Shown here piece after piece: positions 9,094 through 18,546 of a DNA stretch of 64,000 nt. Within the stretch, counting starts at the first letter, position 1; each line of letters starts with the position of its first letter. Position numbers and translations under genes: made by a program. Origin of the DNA: Pseudomonas sp. PDM05 (GTDB taxonomy: Bacteria; Pseudomonadota; Gammaproteobacteria; Pseudomonadales; Pseudomonadaceae); assembly GCF_014851685.1 (NCBI RefSeq), contig NZ_JACVAC010000007.1, positions 62,001 to 126,000 on the forward strand, written 5' to 3'. The notes under the pieces were generated by a model, which ran no database searches, was not told where the DNA came from, and saw nothing but the letters and a program-made list of their open reading frames with translations.

Positions 9094-10023
9094 ATGCGCC
9101 CGTCTTTCAAGGATCAAAAAACCGATGACGAACCGGCTGCCATCGTCAAAACGGTCGCCGTTCCAGGCGCGCCCAATCGCCTTGCGTTGAATGGTGATGG
9201 ATCGCGCCTCTACGTCACCAGTTCCACCCTTCCACAAGGCATCATTGTTATCGATACCGCAAACTTGAGCATCATCACGACGATCACCGAGGCAGGCTCG
9301 CCCATCTGGCTCGCCATGCACCCAACTGCCCAACGCCTCTATGCCTGCGACGGCAGCCAAGCCACCGATACGCCTGTCAACGTGATCGACACCTCGACCA
9401 ACACGCTCATCAATCAAATCAGGGGGTTCACCACCGTCCGGGGCATTGCATTGAATTCGACCGGTGCGCGCCTGTACGTCGCTGACCAAGGCGCTTCGCA
9501 AGTGGTGGCGATCGATACCAGCACCCATCAGCGAATCGCTGCGACTGCCGTGCGCCATCCCAGAGACATTTGTGTGGCGCCCGGCAACGCGCGCTCACAT
9601 GTCGCCTCGATCCTCGATGACTGGACCAGCATCAACCTGGGAACCAATCGGGTCGTGTTCCAAACCAGCACGATTGCTGGAGAGCCCACCAGCATTGTGC
9701 ATGCACGCTTCGCCGCTCGCGTGTACATCACCTACCGGGATCGTGGCGAGGTGTATATCGGGGACACCACCACCGCTCAGGCAAGCTCGACTCTCAGCGG
9801 GTTGCTCGGCCCTTTCCAGATCGCTTTTCACACGATGCTGGAGCGAGCCTACCTCACCGAAACCGATGGCAACCGAGTCAGTATCATCAATACCCGCACC
9901 CAAACCGTGACTGGCACGATCCCTGGCTTCGACAAGCCGCGCGGCATCGTTGTAGCGCCCAGCGGCCGATTGGCATACGTCGCCAATATCGGCAGTTCAA
10001 CAGTGGCAGAAGTCCGCTTGTAG
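9094..10023 (+). CDS. YncE-type beta-propeller protein
   Basis: A 309-aa protein of repeated about-42-residue units with the pattern (V/I)D(T)xTxxxxxxI and ATGARLYVADQGAS-like strands, typical of seven-bladed YncE/lactonase-like propellers. The start at MRPSFKDQ has GAGGA 8 bp upstream; two upstream Mets lack this. No signal peptide or catalytic motif is visible, so it may be a cytoplasmic binding protein. It stands alone between the tct operon and convergent ung. Confidence 0.75.
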   Translation: MRPSFKDQKTDDEPAAIVKTVAVPGAPNRLALNGDGSRLYVTSSTLPQGIIVIDTANLSIITTITEAGSPIWLAMHPTAQRLYACDGSQATDTPVNVIDTSTNTLINQIRGFTTVRGIALNSTGARLYVADQGASQVVAIDTSTHQRIAATAVRHPRDICVAPGNARSHVASILDDWTSINLGTNRVVFQTSTIAGEPTSIVHARFAARVYITYRDRGEVYIGDTTTAQASSTLSGLLGPFQIAFHTMLERAYLTETDGNRVSIINTRTQTVTGTIPGFDKPRGIVVAPSGRLAYVANIGSSTVAEVRL

Positions 10024-10039
10024 GGCACAGCGACCGACA

Positions 10040-10732
10040 TTAAAGCGACGGCAACCGCCACTCAATCGGCGTTTCGCCATTCTGCTCAAGAAACTTGTTG
10101 GTGCGGCTGAAATGCCCGCAACCCAAAAACCCGCGATACGCCGACAACGGCGACGGATGCACTGACGTCAGCACCAGGTGCTTGGTCGCATCAATCAACT
10201 TCTGCTTGCCCTGGGCATGGGCGCCCCACAGTAAAAACACCAAGTGCGGCTGATGCGCGCTGACCACTTCGATAATCCGATCAGTAAAAAACTGCCAGCC
10301 CTTGCCCGCATGCGCGTTGGCGTTGGCACGCTCCACGGTCATGGTGGTGTTGAGCAGCAGCACGCCCTGATCCGCCCAGCTTTGCAGGCAACCGTGGTTG
10401 GGGATGTCGATGTTCAGGTCGCGCTTGAGCTCTTTGTAGATATTGAGCAGCGACGGCGGCGTGGGTATGCCCGGTTGCACCGAGAAGCACAGGCCGTGGG
10501 CCTGGCCGGGGCCGTGGTACGGGTCCTGGCCGAGGATCACCACCTTGACCTTGTCCAGCGGCGTCGAGTTGAGCGCGTTGAAGATCAGCGGGCCTGGCGG
10601 GTAGATCTCTTTGCCGGCCGCATGTTCCTCGCGCAGGAACTCGCGCAACTGGCTCATATACGGTTGCTCGAACTCATCGCGCAGGGCGTGCTTCCAGGTG
10701 GGTTCGAGTTTGATACGGTCGCCTTCGGTCAT
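10040..10732 (-). CDS. ung: Uracil-DNA glycosylase
   Basis: A 230-aa family-1 UDG. The catalytic water-activating Asp70 is in [18 protein letters not shown], and the second motif [11 protein letters not shown] carries the catalytic His near residue 190. It removes uracil from DNA to start base-excision repair. Length and motifs match bacterial Ung. It is monocistronic and convergent with the propeller gene (16-bp gap). Confidence 0.97.
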   Translation of the reverse strand: MTEGDRIKLEPTWKHALRDEFEQPYMSQLREFLREEHAAGKEIYPPGPLIFNALNSTPLDKVKVVILGQDPYHGPGQAHGLCFSVQPGIPTPPSLLNIYKELKRDLNIDIPNHGCLQSWADQGVLLLNTTMTVERANANAHAGKGWQFFTDRIIEVVSAHQPHLVFLLWGAHAQGKQKLIDATKHLVLTSVHPSPLSAYRGFLGCGHFSRTNKFLEQNGETPIEWRLPSL

Positions 10733-10868
10733 GATGCAATGGTCTTGTAAAAAAGAATGAGGCGAACCCTAGGAAAGCCGACCCCGCTTGTCAATTGATC
10801 TGACACACCACCGGCACTTTCCTACGAAGCGATCATACTAATCCTCTACCTTCCTGAATGAGGTCACG

Positions 10869-11981
10869 ATGAACCTGCACTTCGAAGAGCTGACCGGCAG
10901 CGACGGTGCCCGCATCGGTATCGCCAGCCTGGACGCCGAAAAATCCCTCAACGCCCTCTCCCTACCGATGATCCTGGCCCTGGGCGAACGCCTGGACAGT
11001 TGGGCGAAAGACCCGAATATCGTGTGCGTGCTACTGCGCGGCAATGGGCCCAAGGCATTTTGCGCCGGTGGCGAAGTGCGCAGCCTCGCGATGGAGTGCC
11101 GCGAACAACCCGGCGTGGTGCCGGCGCTGGCCGCGCAGTTTTTTGCGGCGGAGTATCGCCTCGACTATCACCTGCACACGTACCCGAAACCGCTGATCTG
11201 CTGGGGCCACGGCTATGTGCTGGGTGGCGGCATGGGCCTGCTGCAAAGTGCGTCGGTGCGCATCGTTACGCCAAGCAGCCGCCTGGCAATGCCGGAGATC
11301 AGTATCGGCCTGTACCCGGATGTGGGCGCCAGTTGGTTCTTGTCGCGCATGCCGGGCAAGCTCGGCCTGTTCCTCGGCCTGACCGGCGCGCATATCAACG
11401 GTCGCGATGCCTTGGACCTGGGCCTGGCCGACCGCTTCCTGCGCGACGACCAGCAGGACGAATTGATCGAAGGCCTGCTGCAACTGAACTGGCAGGAACA
11501 AACGTCGATACAACTCAACAGCCTGCTCAAGGCGCTGGCCCAGGAAGCCGTCAGCCAGCAACCCGAAGCGCAGTGGTTGCCGCGCCGGACGCAGATCGAC
11601 GCCTGGCTGGACGTGGGTGATGTACGCGGAGCCTGGCGCGCCTTGAGCCAGTTGCGCGAGCACGACGACCCGCTGTTCAGCCGTGCCGGCAAGACCTTGA
11701 GCGAAGGCTGCCCACTCACCGCGCACCTGGTGTGGGAACAACTGCACCGAGCCCGTCACCTGTCCCTGGCCCAGGTGTTTCAGATGGAATACACCTTGAG
11801 CCTCAATTGCTGCCGTCACCCGGAGTTCAGCGAAGGCGTGCGTGCGCGCTTGATCGACAAGGACCAGACGCCGCACTGGCATTGGCCGGACATCAACAGC
11901 CTGCCGGACGCGGTCGTACAGGCTCACTTCCACAAGGTGTGGGAAGGTCGCCACCCGCTGGCGGATTTGTCCGAATACTGA
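10869..11981 (+). CDS. Enoyl-CoA hydratase/isomerase family, HIBYL-CoA hydrolase-like
   Basis: A 370-aa crotonase-fold enzyme. The oxyanion-hole segments are KAFCAGGEVRSL and GHGYVLGGGMGL. The segment MPEISIGLYPDVGASWFLSR and the C-terminal extension of about 100 residues are characteristic of the 3-hydroxyisobutyryl-CoA hydrolase branch (ECH_2) rather than classic hydratases of about 260 aa. A role in valine or other acyl-CoA degradation is likely, but the substrate is not defined. It is followed by a strong terminator. Confidence 0.82.
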   Translation: MNLHFEELTGSDGARIGIASLDAEKSLNALSLPMILALGERLDSWAKDPNIVCVLLRGNGPKAFCAGGEVRSLAMECREQPGVVPALAAQFFAAEYRLDYHLHTYPKPLICWGHGYVLGGGMGLLQSASVRIVTPSSRLAMPEISIGLYPDVGASWFLSRMPGKLGLFLGLTGAHINGRDALDLGLADRFLRDDQQDELIEGLLQLNWQEQTSIQLNSLLKALAQEAVSQQPEAQWLPRRTQIDAWLDVGDVRGAWRALSQLREHDDPLFSRAGKTLSEGCPLTAHLVWEQLHRARHLSLAQVFQMEYTLSLNCCRHPEFSEGVRARLIDKDQTPHWHWPDINSLPDAVVQAHFHKVWEGRHPLADLSEY

Positions 11982-11990
11982 GTATTTCGC

Positions 11991-12021
11991 GCAAAAAAAA
12001 GCGGCGCTTCCTGCGCCGCTT
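11991..12021. terminator. Bidirectional intrinsic terminator
   Basis: GCGGCGC (12001-12007) pairs with GCGCCGC (12013-12019) around a TTCCT loop. An A8 run lies on the left (a T-run for the minus-strand gene) and TTGCTTT on the right. It sits between the converging ECH-like and lipoprotein genes. Confidence 0.85.
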
Positions 12022-12035
12022 GCTTTCAAGTCCTG

Positions 12036-12404
12036 TCAGCGGTGACCGCCGCGGCCGCCGCCATGGTCGGAACCGCGACCACGTCCATCATGCCCGCCAT
12101 GATCGCCACGATCACCCCAGCCCTGGTTCGGATAGGGCCGGTAACCGGCACGCGGGCCGTAGTAACGCGGGGCCGGCTGGTAATAGCGCGGCGCCGGGTA
12201 GTAGCGCGGTTGCGGCGCGTAATAACGCGGTGCGGGGTAGTAATCACGGCGGTATTGGTAAGCGGTGCCACCCCCGTAGTAATACGCCGGCGCCGGTGAC
12301 GTATAGACCTCGGATCGATAGTAACTCTGGCCTCCATCGTAGTAGGGCACACAGGCTGAAAGGGTCAGACCGAATAAAGCGCTGAGCAGCAGTCGTCGAT
12401 ACAT
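12036..12404 (-). CDS. Tyr/Pro/Arg-rich small lipoprotein
   Basis: A 122-aa protein with a lipoprotein signal: lipobox LSAC with Cys18 after a hydrophobic stretch. The mature part is low-complexity, with several copies of a PAPRYY-like unit (about residues 55-85), and ends in a Gly/His/Asp-rich tail. It is probably anchored in the envelope. Similar short Tyr-rich lipoproteins are common in Pseudomonas and have no assigned function. Monocistronic, ending at the bidirectional terminator. Confidence 0.75.
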   Translation of the reverse strand: MYRRLLLSALFGLTLSACVPYYDGGQSYYRSEVYTSPAPAYYYGGGTAYQYRRDYYPAPRYYAPQPRYYPAPRYYQPAPRYYGPRAGYRPYPNQGWGDRGDHGGHDGRGRGSDHGGGRGGHR

Positions 12405-12722
12405 GGCGGCCTCCTGGACCGCGAAGGAGCTCCTCCAGCGACGCTGGGGGGCGGCACTCAGCTTTCACCGAATGACGAAATATCTGACAACAAAAACCGA
12501 ATCTGGTGCGTTTTGGTTACAACTAGACACAACTACACAGGTTGCCGATACACGCCCTGCGCAGCGTACTCACGCATAAGGTTTATCCATCATGGGGCTG
12601 TATCGATTCAGTAAATTTATCTGGCCCGAAACTTTGTTGATTGCGATGATGTCGCTATGACATCGCACCAGGCCAGGGAGGCTCTAGCGTGCGTACTTCG
12701 CCAACTCCCTCGGATTCGAGCC
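12405..12722. other. Divergent intergenic region, no gene seen
   Basis: A 318-bp gap between the divergent lipoprotein and chemotaxis-receptor genes. It must hold both promoters. I see no convincing ORF, RNA gene or repeat in it; the long upstream extension of the receptor frame (from 12657) lacks a ribosome site. Confidence 0.5.
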
Positions 12723-14345
12723 ATGAAAATTTCAACCAAGCTTCTACTTTCATTTCTACTCTGTGCACTGGTCACACTTGGGGTCGGTACGCTGGGCATC
12801 AAAGGCGTGGTCCGACTCGCCACCGCGCTGGAACTGACGTTCTCCAACAATCTGGTTTCGGTCAGCACCACCGCCGCCACCCTCAATGGCCTGGTCGCGC
12901 ACAACCGCGGTTTGTACCGGCTGATGGATGCCAGCAAAGGCGACGTCTCCCAGCAAGACCGCGACCGCGTGCGTCAGGACATCGCCACCGAACTCAAGCG
13001 CAGCCAGGCCGCCTACGCCACCTACCGCGCGACACCGCTGGAAGCCGACGAACGGGCGGCGGGCGACAAGCTTGACCAGATCTGGCCCACCTATATCAGC
13101 AACTCCGAACGCATCATGGCCATGCTCGACGGCGGCCAGGTCGAGCAGGCTCGGGCCCAGCTCAACAGCACCAACAACGAACTGTTCCGCCAGGCACGCG
13201 AGCTGATTCGCGTGATCATCGAGTCGAATAACCGCCAGATCAAGGAAGGCGCCGTGGCCGCCGACGAACTGCGCAGCAGCGCCATGGCCTGGATGATCGG
13301 CGGCATCGTGATGGCCTTCCTGATCGCGATCATCATTGGCGTGCTGATCACCCGCCTGATCACCCGCCCTATCGCACAAGCGGTGCAGAGTGCGCAGCGC
13401 ATTGCTCGTGGCGACCTGACCCACGCCATCCTCACCGAACGCACCGACGAAGCCGGGCAACTGCTGATGGCGCTGTCGGACATGCAAGGTGGCCTGAAAA
13501 GCACCCTGCTGGAAATCGCCAATGCCTCCGACCAGTTGGCCTCCGCCGCCGAAGAACTGAGCGCGGTCACCGAAGAAAGCAGCCGTGGGCTGACCCGCCA
13601 GAATGACGAAATCCAGCAAGCCGCCACCGCCGTGAACCAGATGACCGCCGCCGTGGACGAAGTGGCGAGCAACGCCGTGTCCACCTCGCAAGCCTCGCGC
13701 AAGGCCACCGACGAAGCCGAAGACGGCCGCCAGCAGGTGGCGCAGGCGGTGTCCGGCATGAGCGCGATGGTGGTCGAGATCAACGATTCGACGCAGTCGG
13801 TCGCAGACCTCGCCGGCCAGGTGCGGGAAATCGGCAAGGTGATCGACGTGATCCGCGGCATCGCCGACCAAACCAACCTGCTGGCGCTCAATGCGGCCAT
13901 CGAAGCGGCCCGCGCAGGCGAGCAAGGCCGTGGTTTTGCGGTGGTGGCCGATGAAGTGCGTGCGTTGGCTCATCGCACCCAAACCTCCACGGTCGACATC
14001 GAAAAAATGATTGGGGAAGTGCAGGTGGGCGCCGACGACGCGGTGGCCGCGATGAACAAAAGCCTGACCTGGGCCAACAACACCCAGACCCTGGCGCAAA
14101 ATGCCGGCGAAGCGCTGCAGCGCATCACCGACAGCGTGGCGCTGATCAATGAGCGCAACCTGGTGATCGCCTCCGCCTCCGAGGAGCAGGCCCAGGTTGC
14201 CCGTGAAGTCGACCGCAACCTGCTCAACATCCAGGACCTGTCCACCCAGACCGCCGCTGGCGCCCACCAGACCAACGCCTCCAGCCAGGACCTGTCGCGC
14301 CTGGCCACATCGTTCAACGTACTGGTCAGCAAGTTCCAGCTGTAA
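12723..14345 (+). CDS. Methyl-accepting chemotaxis protein
   Basis: A 540-aa receptor. TM1 is at about residues 6-28 and a four-helix-bundle (4HB_MCP) periplasmic sensor at about 30-185. TM2 is at about 192-215, followed by HAMP and a signalling domain with the invariant hairpin tip [20 protein letters not shown]. There is no pentapeptide CheR tether at the C terminus (it ends in KFQL). It transmits ligand binding to CheA/CheW. The ligand is unknown. The start at [11 protein letters not shown] gives a proper membrane-entry N terminus. Confidence 0.93.
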   Translation: MKISTKLLLSFLLCALVTLGVGTLGIKGVVRLATALELTFSNNLVSVSTTAATLNGLVAHNRGLYRLMDASKGDVSQQDRDRVRQDIATELKRSQAAYATYRATPLEADERAAGDKLDQIWPTYISNSERIMAMLDGGQVEQARAQLNSTNNELFRQARELIRVIIESNNRQIKEGAVAADELRSSAMAWMIGGIVMAFLIAIIIGVLITRLITRPIAQAVQSAQRIARGDLTHAILTERTDEAGQLLMALSDMQGGLKSTLLEIANASDQLASAAEELSAVTEESSRGLTRQNDEIQQAATAVNQMTAAVDEVASNAVSTSQASRKATDEAEDGRQQVAQAVSGMSAMVVEINDSTQSVADLAGQVREIGKVIDVIRGIADQTNLLALNAAIEAARAGEQGRGFAVVADEVRALAHRTQTSTVDIEKMIGEVQVGADDAVAAMNKSLTWANNTQTLAQNAGEALQRITDSVALINERNLVIASASEEQAQVAREVDRNLLNIQDLSTQTAAGAHQTNASSQDLSRLATSFNVLVSKFQL

Positions 14346-14430
14346 GTAGCCTGCGTCGGGGCAGCGCTGTATCGTGCAAGGCACACCGGGACTCACCGGG
14401 ACCTTGCACCCTTTCAGCCTGAACCGACCG

Positions 14431-14643
14431 ATGACCACGCCAACCCTCTGCCCCGCCTGCGGCGCCCGCAACGACTGCGCCCTGGCCGACCCTCGCACCG
14501 TCGACCAGGCCTGCTGGTGCTACAGCGTCACCATCGACCCGGCGGTGCTCGAAGCGCTGCCCGATGATCTGCGCAACAAAGCCTGCCTGTGTCCGCACTG
14601 TGCCCAGGTGGATGCGCAGCTACGCGGACTTGAGCAGCCGTAA
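14431..14643 (+). CDS. Cysteine-rich CWC family protein
   Basis: A 70-aa protein with CPACG, a central ACWC motif and CLCPHC, the pattern of the Cysteine-rich_CWC family, probably zinc-binding. The start is at MTTPTLCPAC; the 19-codon upstream extension has no support. It overlaps the following pseudouridine synthase gene by 1 bp (TAATG), a pairing commonly seen in pseudomonads. Function is unknown. Confidence 0.8.
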   Translation: MTTPTLCPACGARNDCALADPRTVDQACWCYSVTIDPAVLEALPDDLRNKACLCPHCAQVDAQLRGLEQP

Positions 14644-15335
14644 TGCGCGTCGATCGTTTCCTCAGCAACCTGCCACGTTTCAATCGCAAGCAAGTGCGTC
14701 TGCTGCTGGTTGAACGGCGTGTGACCGTCGACGGCGTTGCAGTCAGCGATCCGCACCATGAAGTGCGCGAATTCAGTCGTGTATGTGTTGATGATGAGGT
14801 TCTGCAGGCGGGCAAACCGGCGCGGTATTTCATGCTGCACAAGCCGCAGGGGTGCGTGAGCGCTACAACAGACCCGCAACACCCGACCGTGCTCGATTGG
14901 CTCGATGAACCGGACAAGGACGAGTTGCATATCGCCGGGCGCCTGGACTTCAACACCACCGGCCTGATGCTGATCACCAACGACGGCCAGTGGTCACGGC
15001 GCCTGACACAGCCGCAGACCAAGCTGCCCAAGGTCTACCTTGTCGAGACCGAACAGGACATCGGCCCGCAATACGCGCCGACGTTTGCCGCAGGCCTGTA
15101 CTTTGCGTTCGAAGACCTCACCACCCAACCGGCCGCACTTGAGTTGCTGGGGCCGAGAACGGCGCGGCTGAGCATCATTGAAGGGCGCTATCACCAGGTG
15201 AAGCGTATGTTCGGGCATTTCGATAACAAGGTCATCGGCCTGCATCGCGAGCGGATGGGCCCCTTGGTGCTGGATGCCGCCCTGGCGCCGGGCGAGTACC
15301 GGGCGCTGACCGACGACGAAATCCGACAGGTCTGA
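14643..15335 (+). CDS. rsuA: RsuA-family rRNA pseudouridine synthase
   Basis: A 230-aa enzyme with an N-terminal S4-like RNA-binding domain (about 1-55) and the RsuA/RluB catalytic signature GRLDFNTTGL, in which Asp102 is the catalytic nucleophile. RsuA makes pseudouridine 516 in 16S rRNA. The gene is translationally coupled to the CWC gene. Assignment to RsuA rather than RluB/E/F rests on its length and simple two-domain layout. Confidence 0.85.
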   Translation: MRVDRFLSNLPRFNRKQVRLLLVERRVTVDGVAVSDPHHEVREFSRVCVDDEVLQAGKPARYFMLHKPQGCVSATTDPQHPTVLDWLDEPDKDELHIAGRLDFNTTGLMLITNDGQWSRRLTQPQTKLPKVYLVETEQDIGPQYAPTFAAGLYFAFEDLTTQPAALELLGPRTARLSIIEGRYHQVKRMFGHFDNKVIGLHRERMGPLVLDAALAPGEYRALTDDEIRQV

Positions 15336-15384
15336 CGACCGTTCGGCCGGTGATGGCAAAAAACCGTTTTATAACCTTGCGAGG

Positions 15385-15400
15385 TGGCAGGTCTGCTGCT
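15385..15400 (+). promoter_or_regulatory. Candidate sigma-54 promoter upstream of phaG
   Basis: TGGCAGG-N4-CTGCT matches the -24/-12 consensus TGGCACG-N4-TTGCT with the invariant GG and GC at the correct 12-bp spacing. It lies about 240 bp before phaG, in the 307-bp gap after rsuA, which is otherwise without genes. Other promoters in the gap cannot be excluded. Confidence 0.4.
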
Positions 15401-15642
15401 TGAATCCAAATCACCAGCCAAATTATGACTGGCGAGTCGCCTATAACTTCCAAGAAACACCCTACCCCCGCCCGCGCTTGATCTACGGGCCTTCCAGGCA
15501 AAACTGCCCGCCATAACAACACCCGTCGGCCAGCCGTCAGCGGATCGACATGGGCGCTCATTTTCCAGGCGTATGCCTACCTGTCACAAAGCTCGTGCAG
15601 AGTTACCTGCGCGCCCTACCCGCTTGCCAGGAGTCTTACGAC

Positions 15643-16527
15643 ATGAGGCCAGAAATCGCTGTGTTGGATATACAGGGTCAGTATCGGGTTTACACGGAGT
15701 TCTATCGCGCGGACGCTGCTGCAAAGACCATCATCATGGTCAATGGCTCCATGGCCACCACGGCATCCTTCGCTCAAACCGTCAAAAGCCTGCACCCGCA
15801 ATTCAATGTGGTTTTGTACGATCAGCCCTATGCTGGCCGTTCCAAAATCCATAACCGTCATGAGCAAATGCTGACAAAGGACGTCGAAGGCCAGATCCTC
15901 CTGGAACTCATCGACCACTTCGCCGCCGAACACGTGCTGTCATTCTCCTGGGGCGGCGCCGCCACCCTGGTCGCCCTCGCCCACCGCCCGCGCCGTGTGG
16001 AGAAGGCAGTGATCAGCTCGTTCTCACCCGTGATCAACGCGCCCATGCGCGACTACCTTGAACGTGGCGTTGACTACCTCGGCAACCTCGACCGCGACCG
16101 CGTCGGCCACCTCGTCAACAACACCATCGGCAAACACCTGCCGTCGTTGTTCAAGCGCTTCAACTACAAGCACGTGAGCAGCCTGGCCGAGCATGAATAC
16201 GGGCAGATGCACTTCCACATCAGCCAAGTGCTCAACAGTGATCGACTGTGCTACCTCAAGGCAGCCAAGCAGATCGACATTCCGGTGCTGTTCTTGAACG
16301 GCGAATGGGACGAATACACCAGCGCCGAGGATGCCAAGCTGTTCGGCCAACATGTGGCCAACAGCAGCTTCAACACCATCCAGGCCACCGGGCACTTCCT
16401 GGATATGGAGCACAAGGCAGCGTGCCGGGACAGCCGGGACGCGGTCCTCGGCTTCTTGAAATCAGAGCGGCCAGCCAGCCGATTGCGGTACCACCAAGGC
16501 CAGACACAGCATGCATTTGCAATCTGA
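15643..16527 (+). CDS. phaG: (R)-3-hydroxyacyl-ACP thioesterase/transacylase PhaG
   Basis: A 294-aa alpha/beta hydrolase that closely resembles Pseudomonas PhaG from the first residues (MRPEIAVLDIQGQY) to the C terminus (HAFAI). The nucleophile is Ser102 in SFSWGGA, with Asp223 (EWDEY) and His251 (GHFLDME) at the triad positions shared with RhlA. It channels de novo fatty-acid intermediates from ACP into mcl-polyhydroxyalkanoate precursors. The start has GGAG 10 bp upstream. Monocistronic, with a candidate sigma-54 promoter upstream. Confidence 0.95.
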   Translation: MRPEIAVLDIQGQYRVYTEFYRADAAAKTIIMVNGSMATTASFAQTVKSLHPQFNVVLYDQPYAGRSKIHNRHEQMLTKDVEGQILLELIDHFAAEHVLSFSWGGAATLVALAHRPRRVEKAVISSFSPVINAPMRDYLERGVDYLGNLDRDRVGHLVNNTIGKHLPSLFKRFNYKHVSSLAEHEYGQMHFHISQVLNSDRLCYLKAAKQIDIPVLFLNGEWDEYTSAEDAKLFGQHVANSSFNTIQATGHFLDMEHKAACRDSRDAVLGFLKSERPASRLRYHQGQTQHAFAI

Positions 16528-16535
16528 AATGCGAT

Positions 16536-16585
16536 CCTGTGCAGGAGAAAGTCAGTGATCGAACGCAGACTTGCTCCTGCACAGG
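16536..16585. repeat. 12-bp inverted repeat after phaG
   Basis: CCTGTGCAGGAG (16536-16547) and CTCCTGCACAGG (16574-16585) are perfect inverted copies separated by 26 bp. They can form a stable hairpin beyond the phaG stop, as a factor-assisted terminator or mRNA-end structure. Confidence 0.55.
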
Positions 16586-16683
16586 CTCCGTCCATCGGTT
16601 TATCCGACGCACGCAACCTGCACATTTTCCAAAGAAAAACTTCAAATCCCGATGAACATCTGGTACAAAGTCAGCCGCTCTGA

Positions 16684-16757
16684 GCGGGTATAGTTTAATG
16701 GTAGAACAGTAGCTTCCCAAGCTTCCGACGAGGGTTCGATTCCCTCTACCCGCTCCA
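16684..16757 (+). tRNA. tRNA-Gly(CCC)
   Basis: A 74-nt cloverleaf including a genomically encoded CCA end. The acceptor GCGGGTA pairs with TACCCGC, the anticodon loop TTCCCAA gives anticodon CCC, and the T arm contains GGTTCGATTCC. The anticodon stem has one internal T-T mismatch. The 3' 26 nt is the integration target of the elements to the right, and the tRNA is restored intact at the left junction. Confidence 0.95.
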
Positions 16758-16758
16758 C
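16732..16758 (+). repeat. attL of the tandem integrated elements
   Basis: A 27-bp core beginning GGGTTCGATTCCCTC in the tRNA-Gly T arm/acceptor is repeated identically at 63881-63907. A 19-bp part recurs at 54520-54538. This is a classic tyrosine-integrase target. Confidence 0.93.
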
Positions 16759-16881
16759 CTTTTCAATCCCTCGTTATCCCTCCCCCTCCCGAAACACCCC
16801 AAGCCCCCGCAAACACTGAACCAACCCAACTCCCGGCTGATCCCTTCTATTCCCATCCATACCCACATTGCCCTTGATTCC

Positions 16882-16904
16882 GTGTATGGCGCGATGTATG
16901 GTGC
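16882..16904 (+). repeat. Element 1 left arm-type repeats
   Basis: Two direct copies of TGTATGG lie between attL and the integrase start. The same pair is found next to the internal att (54451-54470), so these are probable integrase/excisionase arm sites. Confidence 0.5.
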
Positions 16905-16939
16905 GGAACACTTCGAACCAAACCATACAAAAACCAACC

Positions 16940-18199
16940 ATGAAACGATCCGAAATCAAGCGCCGGCCACTGGCCGACACGGTGCTGGCTTCCCTGGAGC
17001 CAGAGGAAAAGGAGTACCGCGAGAACTATGGAATTGATCGGCTTTATTTCGTGGTCAGCAGCACCGGCCGCAAGCGCTGGGAGCTGAGATTCAAGAAGCC
17101 TGACGGCAAATGGGGCTGGCACGGCCTGGGTTCATATCCAGACGTCACTGCCAAAAAGGCCAGAGACAAGGCGCAGGAAGCGCAGAGGCTGAACGCCGAC
17201 GGCGTCGACCCCATCACGCATAAGGCGAATATCAAGGCGTCCAGGGACGCGGCCCAGGCGAACACGTTCAAGGCCGCCGCCGATCTGTGGCTGGAAAAGA
17301 AGGTAAAGGATGGCCGGGCCGAGAAGACGCTCGCCGGTATCAATGGCGCGCTGACCAACGACATCCTCCCCGCCCTGGGCAGCAAGCCGCTGAACAAGAT
17401 CACACGCGCCGACTGCGCCAACCTGCAGGCGAGTATCGAGAGCCGCGGTGCCCACAACACCGCCGAGAAGGTGCGTGTATGGGTCAACCAGATATTCGGC
17501 CTGGCCATCGCCAGGGGCATGACCGAGAACAATCCGGCCAGCAACCTGATCGACATCGCCGAGAAGGCGCCAGCGGAAACACAGTATCCGCACCTGGTCG
17601 AGTCTGAGTTGCCGGAGTTTCTGCGCGCCCTGGAGATGTCGAGTAGCGGCACAATCGTTCGCACAGCTTCATGGCTCACGCTGCTGACGGCTTCGCGCCC
17701 CGGCATGACGCGTTGGGCGGAATGGAGCGAGGTGGATGTAGAGGGGGCGTTATGGACCGTACCAGCCGTGAAGATGAAGATGCGCCGCGACCACGTCGTG
17801 CCGCTCCCCGTCCAAGCGGTGGAGATGATCAAGGATCTACAGCGGCTTACTGGTCGATCGCGCTATCTGTTCCCTTCCAGCGGCGAAAAGGTGCCGGTCA
17901 TATCTGACGCGTCGATCAACAAGTGCTTCGCACTGATCGGATACAAAGGCCGTATGACGGGGCACGGAAGCCGGCACACCTGCGAAACGCTGCTATCCGA
18001 ATACGGGTGGGATGAGAATTGGCGCGACATGCACCTGGCTCATAAAAAGGCGGGGCTCAAGGGCGTATATGACAAAGCGACGTACCTGCCCCAGAGAAGG
18101 AAGATGGTGCAGTGGTACGCCGACTATCTCGATGCGCTACGAGAAGGCATGACCGAAGAGAAACGCTCAGGATTCAAAGCGGCGGTGAATGCCGGATAG
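16940..18199 (+). CDS. int: Prophage tyrosine integrase (P4-type)
   Basis: A 419-aa integrase with an N-terminal arm-binding domain (DUF4102-like, about 1-90), a core-binding SAM-like domain (about 105-195) and a catalytic domain. The catalytic domain has Arg in LLTASRPGMTRWAEW, the HxxR box in GHGSRHTCE, and the nucleophile Tyr in the GVYDKATY region. The start is placed at MKRSEIKRRP; an upstream Met in the arm-repeat region would add 24 residues. It lies 182 bp from attL and should recombine the tRNA-Gly 3' end. Confidence 0.93.
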   Translation: MKRSEIKRRPLADTVLASLEPEEKEYRENYGIDRLYFVVSSTGRKRWELRFKKPDGKWGWHGLGSYPDVTAKKARDKAQEAQRLNADGVDPITHKANIKASRDAAQANTFKAAADLWLEKKVKDGRAEKTLAGINGALTNDILPALGSKPLNKITRADCANLQASIESRGAHNTAEKVRVWVNQIFGLAIARGMTENNPASNLIDIAEKAPAETQYPHLVESELPEFLRALEMSSSGTIVRTASWLTLLTASRPGMTRWAEWSEVDVEGALWTVPAVKMKMRRDHVVPLPVQAVEMIKDLQRLTGRSRYLFPSSGEKVPVISDASINKCFALIGYKGRMTGHGSRHTCETLLSEYGWDENWRDMHLAHKKAGLKGVYDKATYLPQRRKMVQWYADYLDALREGMTEEKRSGFKAAVNAG

Positions 18200-18311
18200 T
18201 CAACTGACACATCCTGCGTTCGCTTGTAGAATCGCCCCGCTGTCGCAGGCAAGGCAGGCCGGCGGAAATAACCAAGCGCCATATAGAAGGCGCCAAAAGG
18301 AGCAATACGCC

Positions 18312-18524
18312 ATGTTCGAGAAAATAAAGGAAGCGGTAGTAGATAGCCTCAGAACGCCGGAAGAGTCGTTCCGCATCAAGTTCGAAGGAAAGCACACCCA
18401 GGCCAACACTGATCGATCAGAAGACGGCGCCTACATCGACCAGGCTATCGAGGCAGAATGGCAGCAGGCCCTGGCAGCTTTCAACGAAGAAGAAAAAGAG
18501 AAGTTCATCGATAACCAATGGTGA
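18312..18524 (+). CDS. Small acidic hypothetical protein
   Basis: A 70-aa acidic, probably helical protein (MFEKIKEAVVDSL...). AAGGAG lies 9 bp before the ATG, supporting this start. It lies on the plus strand between the integrase and the convergent tail-fibre gene, outside the lytic operons, the usual place for an independently expressed moron. I do not recognise a family. Confidence 0.65.
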   Translation: MFEKIKEAVVDSLRTPEESFRIKFEGKHTQANTDRSEDGAYIDQAIEAEWQQALAAFNEEEKEKFIDNQW

Positions 18525-18546
18525 GCATCCTTGCTCGGCTGGGCGG

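Noticed and set aside
12756..14498. 580-aa frame antisense to the chemotaxis receptor
   Set aside because: A Gly/Val/His-rich artefact; the receptor on the other strand is unambiguous.
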